Shown here piece after piece: positions 1 to 5,004 of a stretch of 5,537 nucleotides of DNA (within the stretch, counting starts at the first letter, position 1; each line of letters begins with the position of its first letter). The notes under the pieces were generated by a model. That model searched no databases. It was given only the letters and a program-made list of their open reading frames with translations, and was not told where the DNA came from. A program made the position numbers and the translations under genes. The DNA comes from a bacterium (GTDB taxonomy: Bacteria > Sumerlaeota > Sumerlaeia > UBA8349): positions 1 to 5,537 of the forward strand of contig JABMPG010000387.1 of the NCBI GenBank assembly GCA_013203855.1, in the 5' to 3' direction.

Positions 1-168
1 ACCTTGCAGAGCGGTGCCCCGGTTGTTGAAGGTGATGGCCAGATCGTTCCGCAGTTCCCGGCGGCCTTCTTTTTCAACCAGATCCTCGTAGATCCGACTG
101 GCCCTGTCGAAATCGGAAAACGCTTCCTCTAGGCGGCCGAGATCTCGCAGAGCATTGCCCCGGTTGTT
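1..168 (-). repeat. 47-codon (141-bp) TPR-like tandem repeats, first unit and start of the second
   Basis: Within the STAND gene, the unit beginning NNRGNALRDLGRLEEAF (codon at 166-168) is followed exactly 47 codons later by NNRGTALQ (codon at 25-27). The DNA is conserved too: bases 147-168 and 6-27 match at 20 of 22 positions. The unit has the TPR-like pattern NNRGxAL, GRLEEA, DFDRA and IYEDLVE, with a GRREL linker. The longer-than-34 period matches the GRxEL-type repeats found in other bacterial STAND proteins. More copies probably follow to the left of the window. Confidence 0.8.
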
Positions 169-1566
169 ATGGAGTCTCGACAGACTGATTCCCTCAGCGG
201 TATCCCCCCCGACCTTCTTCTCGAACAGGTCAATGAGGATAGCTGAAACGCGCAGGCTTTCCTCTAAACAGCCGAAATTGTCCAAGGCCCGGTTCAGAGT
301 TTCGCAATCTGCCCCCCCGCCGGGTTTCGCGCGGAAAACATCGTCGGCCAGATCCGCGTCCCCACCCTCCAGGGCATGGTCGATGGCCCGCAGCCAGGGG
401 CGGAATTCTTCGCGCGTCTGGGGACGGTCGTTGGGCTCTCCCGTCCGGTGGTCGCGGCCTTTCAAGGGTTGACGAAACCACCAGTTGGCCAGTTCGACGC
501 GGCGGTTTCGAACGTCCGAGGCGTTTTTCCCACCCAGGCGCTCCAGGATGCAGCGGCGAATCACGGAGTGCTGGGTGATGTCGCCGGGACCGCCCCCGTA
601 CTCGACGAGATGCCAACGATTGAGGCGCACCAACCACTCGTGCAGTTCGGCCTGTGTCTTGTTGAATTTCTGGATGGCGAATTCCCGGGGGAGGCCACCG
701 AATGAGCACGCGACCCACTCCAGCAGGGCGGCATCCTCGGGATGTCGGTCGAGGGCCTTTCCGATCAGTTCGCCCACTTCGCCACGGGATGGATCGGCCT
801 CTTCCCAACGGGAAATGTCGTGGTCGTATTGTTCCGCCAGAACCGACCCAAGGATATCGATGGACATAGCATGGAAACCATACGCGCGCGCCGCTTCGAT
901 GAGTTGCGCGGCCTCACCACGGATCTCATGGCCTTGCAGGACCTCCAGAGCCTTCTCCGGTTCCAGCCCCAGCAATTCGACGTGACCAGTTGATCGCGAA
1001 CCAATCTCCACCTTGTGCGTGCGCCGGAGAACGCGGGGAATAGCGCGGGTGGTCAAAATCAGGCTGGAACCATCGGCCCAGGCATAGAGATCCTGGAATA
1101 AGGCATCCACACCCTCACCTGCTCCCTTCGTGTCTTCTGGATCCAGGTTTTTCGTGTCGTCATCGGGCGCAGCATGCCAGCGGCAGAGCCAGCGTTCAGC
1201 GCCGTCCAGAACGATGCGCGTGGGTTTCTTCAGGAGGAGATCATGGACGTAGATCACCCGATCCATTGTCCGGGGTCTATCCCGGCGGTCGAACGGTTTG
1301 CCCGTCAGGTAGGTGATGAGATTGTCGAGGAACTCATCGAAGGAGAAGGCATGATCGGAGCCGCCTTGATAGGGCGAACACCAGAAAAGACCGATGCGGG
1401 AATCGAGCGTGGACTGATTCTCTTGGTACCACTTGGTGAGGAGGGAACTCTTGCCCTGTCCGGCCACTCCGAGAATGACGATCAGCCATTCGTGCGCTTC
1501 CAGAGCAGCCTGCAGTTGGGCAATCTCGTCACGGCGTCCGGCGAAGTGCGAGCAGAGGTTCTTCAT
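1..1566 (-). CDS. STAND-family P-loop ATPase with C-terminal TPR-like repeats (C-terminus off the window)
   Basis: This is a signal-transduction ATPase of the STAND (NB-ARC/NACHT-like) class; 522 codons are visible and the stop lies beyond base 1. Counting from the ATG at 1566, residues 8-18 carry the FxGRxxE-type motif (FAGRRDEIAQL) that opens many bacterial STAND domains. The P-loop GVAGQGKS is at 33-40, Walker B LDGAE at 120-124, and an LTTR motif at 171-174 fits the arginine-bearing sensor strand. Residues around 325-345 (GDITQHSVIRRCILE) resemble the winged-helix part of NB-ARC proteins. From about 467 the chain becomes 47-residue TPR-like repeats. By family analogy these sense a ligand or partner, and ATP binding drives oligomerisation, in the cytoplasm. 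The ligand is unknown. The start is doubtful: neither ATG 1566 nor GTG 1578 has a Shine-Dalgarno, and the frame stays open up to 1743. Translation may therefore enter from the upstream gene by a frameshift. The ATPase call is firm; the start and biological role (regulator or anti-phage) are not. Confidence 0.88.
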   Translation of the reverse strand, partial: MKNLCSHFAGRRDEIAQLQAALEAHEWLIVILGVAGQGKSSLLTKWYQENQSTLDSRIGLFWCSPYQGGSDHAFSFDEFLDNLITYLTGKPFDRRDRPRTMDRVIYVHDLLLKKPTRIVLDGAERWLCRWHAAPDDDTKNLDPEDTKGAGEGVDALFQDLYAWADGSSLILTTRAIPRVLRRTHKVEIGSRSTGHVELLGLEPEKALEVLQGHEIRGEAAQLIEAARAYGFHAMSIDILGSVLAEQYDHDISRWEEADPSRGEVGELIGKALDRHPEDAALLEWVACSFGGLPREFAIQKFNKTQAELHEWLVRLNRWHLVEYGGGPGDITQHSVIRRCILERLGGKNASDVRNRRVELANWWFRQPLKGRDHRTGEPNDRPQTREEFRPWLRAIDHALEGGDADLADDVFRAKPGGGADCETLNRALDNFGCLEESLRVSAILIDLFEKKVGGDTAEGISLSRLHNNRGNALRDLGRLEEAFSDFDRASRIYEDLVEKEGRRELRNDLAITFNNRGTALQG

Positions 1567-1626
1567 CGCGCCGCGCACGATGTATGACTCGGGCCAGGCG
1601 GTCGTGACTTCATCCGCCGTTTTCGC

Positions 1627-1665
1627 GCCCCCGGTCGATTGGCGAGCATCCGATTCGCCGGGGGC
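1627..1665 (-). other. GC-rich inverted repeat at the boundary of the two minus-strand genes
   Basis: GCCCCCGG at 1627-1634 is perfectly complementary to CCGGGGGC at 1658-1665, leaving a 23-nt loop. On the minus-strand transcript the hairpin begins with the last base of the upstream gene's TAG stop (1665) and ends about 60 nt before the ATG at 1566. A second 5-bp stem, GGCGA 1641-1645 with TCGCC 1655-1659, shares bases with the first and so competes with it. No T-run follows, so it does not look like an intrinsic terminator. It may affect translation or mRNA stability at the join, or be chance in a GC-rich coding stretch. Confidence 0.4.
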
Positions 1666-2183
1666 TACTGAGGGTCCGGTGGCGGCGGGGGATAGGTAAT
1701 GTATACGTTCCCCGCTTGTCCAAACTGGGGAGACTGCGTCGGGCTATTCTGGGTCATTTCGATCTGGTCCCCTGCCATCTCTCGCGCCTCCTTCCGAATC
1801 TCTTCGGCCATCCGCTCCAGGTCTTCCACTCGGAGGCCGAGCCCATCCACCTTGCTCTCCAGATCGGCGATCCGATAGTCCTGGTCGGCAAGTTTTTGAT
1901 AGAACTTATGCAGCGTCAGCGCCAATTCCGAGACGTTGATGCCGTCGACGGGGACCTCCAGTTCCTGCAAACGAGTCTCAATCTCGGCTTTCAGATCGCG
2001 CACATCCGCGCGGAGCAATGCCTGTCCCACTTGGCGCCGTTGCTCAACAGACCTTTGGGACTGCTCGTCACGCAGTCTCTCCAGGAACGTGAGGAGAAGC
2101 AGCGCTCCGGGCACCTTGGACTTGAGTTCCTCCGTAAATCCGTCGATGGCGGCTCTCGCGACTGATTTCCAATGGACCGGCAT
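1665..2183 (-). CDS. Coiled-coil protein of unknown function upstream of the STAND ATPase
   Basis: This is a 172-residue soluble protein that I do not recognise. There is no signal peptide; the hydrophobic patch GALLLLTFLERL (about 26-37) reads as an amphipathic helix. Most of the chain is predicted helical and charged. Residues about 98-140 (YRIADLESKVDGLGLRVEDLERM onwards, given in part) have leucine/valine heptad spacing typical of a coiled coil. The tail is quite different: a Q/S/P/T-rich segment, then NVYITYPPPPPDPQ, a proline-rich linker. The ATG at 2183 is well supported by GGGAGG at 2189-2194 with a 5-nt spacer. The stop lies 98 nt before the first ATG of the STAND gene, in a different frame. 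The proline tail followed by an ATPase suggests the N-terminal domain of a larger protein, separated by a -1 shift. Alternatively it is a stand-alone partner or effector that acts with the ATPase. It has none of the catalytic motifs I know from STAND effectors (TIR, nuclease, protease). Confidence 0.75.
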   Translation of the reverse strand: MPVHWKSVARAAIDGFTEELKSKVPGALLLLTFLERLRDEQSQRSVEQRRQVGQALLRADVRDLKAEIETRLQELEVPVDGINVSELALTLHKFYQKLADQDYRIADLESKVDGLGLRVEDLERMAEEIRKEAREMAGDQIEMTQNSPTQSPQFGQAGNVYITYPPPPPDPQ

Positions 2184-2218
2184 GCCATCCTCCCGCTTCC
2201 TTAGTTTGCCTGAGTTCT

Positions 2219-2247
2219 TTCATAACCTGAAAGGTATCAGAACGCAA
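2219..2247 (-). promoter_or_regulatory. Candidate weak promoter for the coiled-coil/STAND unit
   Basis: On the minus strand, TTGCGT (2247-2242) and TATGAA (2224-2219) are separated by 17 bp. The -10 matches the sigma70 consensus at 4 of 6 positions and the -35 at only 3. Transcription would start near 2212, giving a leader of about 28 nt with the Shine-Dalgarno at 2189-2194 correctly placed. The position is good but the sequence match is modest. Confidence 0.35.
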
Positions 2248-2275
2248 GGGGGAACCAGAAGAACGACTCCCCCTT
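2246..2275. repeat. 8-bp perfect inverted repeat beside the leftward -35
   Basis: AAGGGGGA (2246-2253) is the exact complement of TCCCCCTT (2268-2275), with a 14-bp spacer. One arm overlaps the last bases of the candidate leftward -35 (2242-2247). It could be a protein-binding site for a dimer. Neither strand shows a T-tract after it, so a terminator is unlikely. The surrounding C-rich run makes chance possible. Confidence 0.35.
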
Positions 2276-2540
2276 CCCCCTCTCCGCGTTGGGTGGCCGG
2301 GAGTGGGGATAGTTACGCGTGTTGTGTGTGTCAGCCCCGGTGGCTGGAGATCGGTTTCCGTTCTCCGTGGCAGATCCCCCACGCTGTCGGCCAGGCACCT
2401 GGGGGCCACCGCCAATCTCCGCCGCTCTCTCGGGCTCATCGTCAATCCCTCCTGGTGCACAGCCATCTCTCTCAGAGGAAGCAGGCTCTGTCTTAGCAGG
2501 GGGCATTATCATTGTGGTACGACCGGGAAGCACAATTTTG

Positions 2541-2569
2541 TTGAGGGCGGGATGGGGCCTCCCTATACT
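2541..2569 (+). promoter_or_regulatory. Sigma70-type promoter for the PP2C operon
   Basis: TTGAGG (2541-2546) and TATACT (2564-2569) are separated by exactly 17 bp and match the -35 and -10 consensus at 4 and 5 of 6 positions. Transcription would begin near 2576, giving a leader of about 97 nt before the ATG at 2673. A short ACAA-TT-TTGT inverted repeat (2532-2541) touches the -35 and could be an operator, though it is small. This is the best promoter in the window, and nothing comparable is seen between the downstream genes. Confidence 0.6.
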
Positions 2570-2663
2570 TGACGCTTGATAGAGCCTTGCCGGGTGGGTC
2601 ATGCTGCTATTACTTGGGCAACCCCGGCCGCCCGAACTCGTCTTGCTTAGTGGGTCGGACAAT

Positions 2664-2667
2664 GGAG
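2664..2667 (+). promoter_or_regulatory. Ribosome binding site that fixes the PP2C start at 2673
   Basis: GGAG ends 5 nt before the ATG at 2673. An in-frame ATG at 2601 would add 24 residues (MLLLLGQPRP...) that have no counterpart at the start of PP2C domains, and it lacks a clear Shine-Dalgarno. The later start places the conserved catalytic core at the normal distance from the N-terminus. Confidence 0.6.
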
Positions 2668-2672
2668 TCTGC

Positions 2673-3437
2673 ATGGAAATCGTCTCAGCCGGACTTACGG
2701 ATGTGGGCCGGAAACGGTCCAACAATCAGGACCACTTTACCTGTCTGAATGATATTGGCCTATATCTGGTGGCGGATGGCATGGGGGGGCATGCGGCCGG
2801 CGAGGTGGCTAGCGAGACTGCGGTCAATGTCATCTCCGATTTCGTTCGCGATGCCCTGGAGGAAGAAGACGGCGCGCCTTTTCCTTCCTCGACCCGCATG
2901 GACCACTACCAGGAAATCCTGGTCACTAGTGTTCATCTCGCCAACCAGACCATCAGCTCCCTCAGCGCGGATAATCCGGTGTATGAGGGTATGGGCACAA
3001 CCCTGAGCGGGATGCTGATCCGGGGCGACCAGGCTTGTCTGGTGCATGTTGGCGATTCTCGTGTCTATCGGTTGCGTGGGGATGATCTGCGGATTCTCAC
3101 GACTGATCACTCGTGGGTCAACGAGCAGCTCCGCCGTAACATCATCACGGCGGAAGAGGCGCGGACCCATCGTCTGCGCAATGTGATCACGCGGGCGCTG
3201 GGGCACAAGATGGATCTGGAGGTGGACAGCTTCGTCGAGCCGATCGAAAGTGGCGATGTGTTTCTGATCTGTTCGGACGGTCTGAATTCGATGATCGAGG
3301 ATGAGGAGATCCGCCGGGTGCTGGCGGAGAACGGGGAAGACCCGCGGGCCGTTTGCCGTCTGCTGATCGATCGGGCGAACGCGGCTGGCGGGGATGATAA
3401 TGTGACGCTGGTGGTGGTGAGGGTTGAGAAGAATTAG
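2673..3437 (+). CDS. PP2C-family (PPM) Ser/Thr protein phosphatase
   Basis: This 254-residue cytoplasmic metal-dependent phosphatase removes phosphate from Ser/Thr residues, normally opposing a Hanks-type kinase. It is close to the usual length of a bacterial single-domain PP2C (PrpC/PstP-like catalytic domain). The ordered motifs are all present: RKRSNNQD at 13-20, ADGMGGHAAGE at 34-44 with metal ligands D35/G36, GMGTTL at 106-111, VGDSR at 126-130, TTDHSW at 143-148, ITRALG at 172-177, CSDG at 200-203 (D202 metal ligand) and GGDDN at 239-243 (D242 metal ligand). The core therefore looks complete and active. There is no membrane segment or extra sensor domain. It is first in the rightward operon, 30 nt before the lipoprotein gene. 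No kinase is encoded in the window, so its partner is elsewhere or outside the visible part of the operon. A G7 run at 2783-2789 encodes part of the GMGGH motif. Confidence 0.95.
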   Translation: MEIVSAGLTDVGRKRSNNQDHFTCLNDIGLYLVADGMGGHAAGEVASETAVNVISDFVRDALEEEDGAPFPSSTRMDHYQEILVTSVHLANQTISSLSADNPVYEGMGTTLSGMLIRGDQACLVHVGDSRVYRLRGDDLRILTTDHSWVNEQLRRNIITAEEARTHRLRNVITRALGHKMDLEVDSFVEPIESGDVFLICSDGLNSMIEDEEIRRVLAENGEDPRAVCRLLIDRANAAGGDDNVTLVVVRVEKN

Positions 3438-3467
3438 CCAGAAGTCAGTAGCCGGGCAGGTTAAACT

Positions 3468-3740
3468 GTGAACACAAACAATAGACTCCGGACTCAAAAC
3501 ACCAGACTGATATTTCGCGTCTTTGCCCTTCTTCTGGCGGCGGCTCTTTTTGTGGGCTGCGCTCTTTATCGGCAGGACAAGATGTACATTTCCGACAGCA
3601 AATATGAGATGGCGCGTACGGCCTACGATCAGACGAATTCGCTTCTGTTGACGGAGAACCGGCTTCGGGAGCTGAATTGGCAACGCGCCGAAATCAACGA
3701 GGCCCTGTACCGTCTGAAAAAGGAGTACGGCCTGGAATAG
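3468..3740 (+). CDS. Small predicted lipoprotein of unknown function
   Basis: This is a 90-residue exported protein. The N-terminus has a basic stretch (R6, R8, R13, R17), a hydrophobic core at 18-29 (VFALLLAAALFV) and a lipobox-like LFVGC ending in C31. F at -3 is not the usual Leu but is compatible with signal peptidase II. The mature part is about 60 residues, polar and helical (TENRLRELNWQRAEINEAL), possibly a short coiled coil. It has no terminal Lys like Braun's lipoprotein, and I recognise no family. The start is a GTG at 3468, with GCAGG ending 7 nt upstream. The only later ATG falls after the lipobox, so it cannot preserve the signal peptide. It lies between the phosphatase and a substrate-binding lipoprotein, and is likely a membrane-anchored accessory of that operon. 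Its function is unknown. Confidence 0.75.
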   Translation: MNTNNRLRTQNTRLIFRVFALLLAAALFVGCALYRQDKMYISDSKYEMARTAYDQTNSLLLTENRLRELNWQRAEINEALYRLKKEYGLE

Positions 3741-3759
3741 GCCCGGGCGGGGCATTCCA
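3733..3759 (+). other. Intercistronic stem-loop between the small lipoprotein and the substrate-binding protein
   Basis: TGGAAT (3733-3738) pairs with ATTCCA (3754-3759), and inside it GCCC (3741-3744) pairs with GGGC (3750-3753), leaving a 2-nt bulge and a 5-nt loop. The left arm includes the start of the lipoprotein's TAG stop (3738-3740). No T-run follows, so it is not a clear terminator. It ends just before the Shine-Dalgarno of the next gene, so it could protect or process the mRNA, or tune expression of the two lipoproteins relative to each other. Confidence 0.4.
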
Positions 3760-3766
3760 TCGATGG

Positions 3767-3772
3767 AAAGGA
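3767..3772 (+). promoter_or_regulatory. Ribosome binding site favouring the 3781 start of the substrate-binding protein
   Basis: AAAGGA ends 8 nt before the ATG at 3781. The alternative in-frame ATG at 3763 has only a G-rich stretch about 10 nt upstream and would add MERTSP ahead of the signal peptide. The shorter form gives a normal lipoprotein signal peptide. Confidence 0.55.
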
Positions 3773-3780
3773 CTTCACCC

Positions 3781-5001
3781 ATGGCCGCACTTTTCTCAAG
3801 TTTTCTTCGTCGTTCCTCACCCATTCTGCTGGCGTTTTTGCTGGTCGTTTCCTGTTCGGAATCCCCCGAGGAGGGGAGCGGAGAGCAGGCGAGGGCGCGG
3901 GCGGATACGTTGAAGATCGGGGTGATCCTGCCGATTTCGGGGGCTCTGGCGCCCTATGGTCAGAGCACGCTGGCGGGGGTGCAGATGAAAGTGGATCAGA
4001 TCAACCAGGCGGGGGGGATAAACGGCCGGGCGATCGAGATGATCCTTGAGAACAACGAGGGGAATACGGTCAAGTCGGCGGAGGCGTTGCGCAAGCTGGT
4101 GGGGCTGAACAAGGTCCTCGCGGTGGTGGGGCCCATCACGAGCACGAATAGTCTGGCCGTCACGCGGGATGCCCAGAAGAAGGGAGTGGTCCTGATCACG
4201 CCCCTGGGCACGAACGATACCATCACCAAGGACGGCGATTTCGTTTTCCGCGGCTGTTTCAACGACTCCTTTCAAGGGACGGCCATGGCGCGGTTCGCTT
4301 ACGAAGATCGCGGGCTGCCCGTCGTGGTCGCCTTCCAGGACACGTCCAGCGACTACAGCGTCGGCCTGTGCCGCAGCTTCGTCGAGACTTTCGAACAACT
4401 CGGCGGACGGGCTCTTCCGACCCTTTCCTACATGACCCAGGACACCGATTTCACGGCCCAGCTGCGGCGTATCCGCAACAGCGAGGCCCAGGCGCTCTTC
4501 GTGCCGGGATATCCGCCCGAACTGCCGCTTATCATCAACCAGGCGCGCAACCTGGGCATGGAAGTGACGCTGCTGGGCTCGGACGGGTGGGACAATCAGG
4601 ACGTGGTGACGAACGCGGGCAAGAACCTGAACGGCTCTTTCTTTTCGGCGATGTTCTCGACGCAGATGGCTTCGCCCGGGCTGGACGAGTTCCTGAAGAT
4701 GGCCGAGGAGCGGGGCATCGAGAATCCGGGCTCGTTTCAGGCCCAGGGCTTCGACTCGATGGGGATGGTCATCGAGGCGATCCGCGTGGCCAACCCGCAA
4801 TCGGGCACGGTCGAGGAGCAGCGCGTGGCCGTGCGCGACGCGCTGGCGAACTTGAAAAACTACGAGGGCGCGGGCGGCGTGACCACGATGCGGCCGTCGG
4901 GGGATCCGATCAAGGACTTGGTGATTTTGCAGTACGTCTACAAGGATGGCCGGGTGACGAAAGAATATGTGAAGACGCTGAAGGCGAAGACCGAGGAATG
5001 A
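3781..5001 (+). CDS. LivK-type ABC transporter substrate-binding lipoprotein (periplasmic binding protein type 1, Peripla_BP_6)
   Basis: This is a 406-residue exported ligand-binding protein of the branched-chain amino acid/amide (LivK/LivJ-like) family. The signal peptide has two Arg (10-11), a hydrophobic core about 14-23 and a lipobox VVSC with C25, so it is probably lipid-anchored. An acidic, low-complexity linker (about 26-42) follows. The two-lobe fold begins at LKIGVILPISG (45-55), with GGINGR at 78-83 and ENNEGN at 90-95. Further family landmarks are VVGPITS (115-121), a strand with DTSSDY (187-192), DTDFTAQL (221-228) and LLGSDGW (264-270). The length and motif order are those of a complete member. 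The ligand cannot be read from sequence; amino acids, amides, urea and aromatic acids are all known for this family. No permease or ATPase gene is adjacent. It follows the small lipoprotein by 40 nt, and its last codons contain the Shine-Dalgarno of the next gene. It may serve as a receptor rather than a transporter subunit. Confidence 0.92.
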   Translation: MAALFSSFLRRSSPILLAFLLVVSCSESPEEGSGEQARARADTLKIGVILPISGALAPYGQSTLAGVQMKVDQINQAGGINGRAIEMILENNEGNTVKSAEALRKLVGLNKVLAVVGPITSTNSLAVTRDAQKKGVVLITPLGTNDTITKDGDFVFRGCFNDSFQGTAMARFAYEDRGLPVVVAFQDTSSDYSVGLCRSFVETFEQLGGRALPTLSYMTQDTDFTAQLRRIRNSEAQALFVPGYPPELPLIINQARNLGMEVTLLGSDGWDNQDVVTNAGKNLNGSFFSAMFSTQMASPGLDEFLKMAEERGIENPGSFQAQGFDSMGMVIEAIRVANPQSGTVEEQRVAVRDALANLKNYEGAGGVTTMRPSGDPIKDLVILQYVYKDGRVTKEYVKTLKAKTEE

Positions 5002-5004
5002 GAA

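Larger units (their letters stand above)
2184..2672. other. Divergent intergenic region (about 490 bp) without a convincing gene
   Basis: This gap separates the minus-strand STAND unit from the plus-strand PP2C operon. Open frames on both strands give proline/arginine/serine-rich, low-complexity translations with no recognisable motif. It holds the rightward promoter at 2541-2569, a weaker leftward candidate at 2219-2247, an inverted repeat at 2246-2275, and a small one at 2332-2346 (CAGCC/GGCTG). On the minus strand an AGGAGG (2448-2453) sits 8 nt before an ATG at 2439, but the frame behind it looks non-coding. I see no tRNA, small RNA signature or riboswitch. Confidence 0.6.

Noticed and set aside
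230..808. 192-residue minus-strand open frame
   Set aside because: It lies in a different frame from the STAND ATPase on the same strand, gives an R/P/G-rich sequence without motifs, and the ATPase frame across it shows clear domains.
1716..2165. 149-residue plus-strand open frame opposite the coiled-coil gene
   Set aside because: It is antisense to a gene with a good Shine-Dalgarno and has no recognisable family; it is best explained as a shadow.
2303..2579. Two overlapping short plus-strand frames (89 and 86 residues) in the gap
   Set aside because: Their translations are P/S/G-rich without motifs, they run into the promoter, and neither continues into the PP2C frame.
2601..2672. Upstream ATG for PP2C giving 24 more residues
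   Set aside because: The extra residues do not resemble the PP2C start, and ATG 2673 has GGAG at proper spacing.
2237..2725. 162-residue minus-strand open frame across the intergenic region
   Set aside because: The translation is low-complexity, it overlaps the PP2C start and promoter, and it lacks a ribosome binding site.
3733..3759. Intrinsic terminator after the small lipoprotein gene
   Set aside because: The stem is good but no T-rich tract follows, and the next gene has its own Shine-Dalgarno without a visible promoter.
2760..3824. 354-residue minus-strand frame antisense to PP2C
   Set aside because: The opposite strand encodes a complete PP2C with all catalytic motifs; long antisense frames are common in GC-rich genes.
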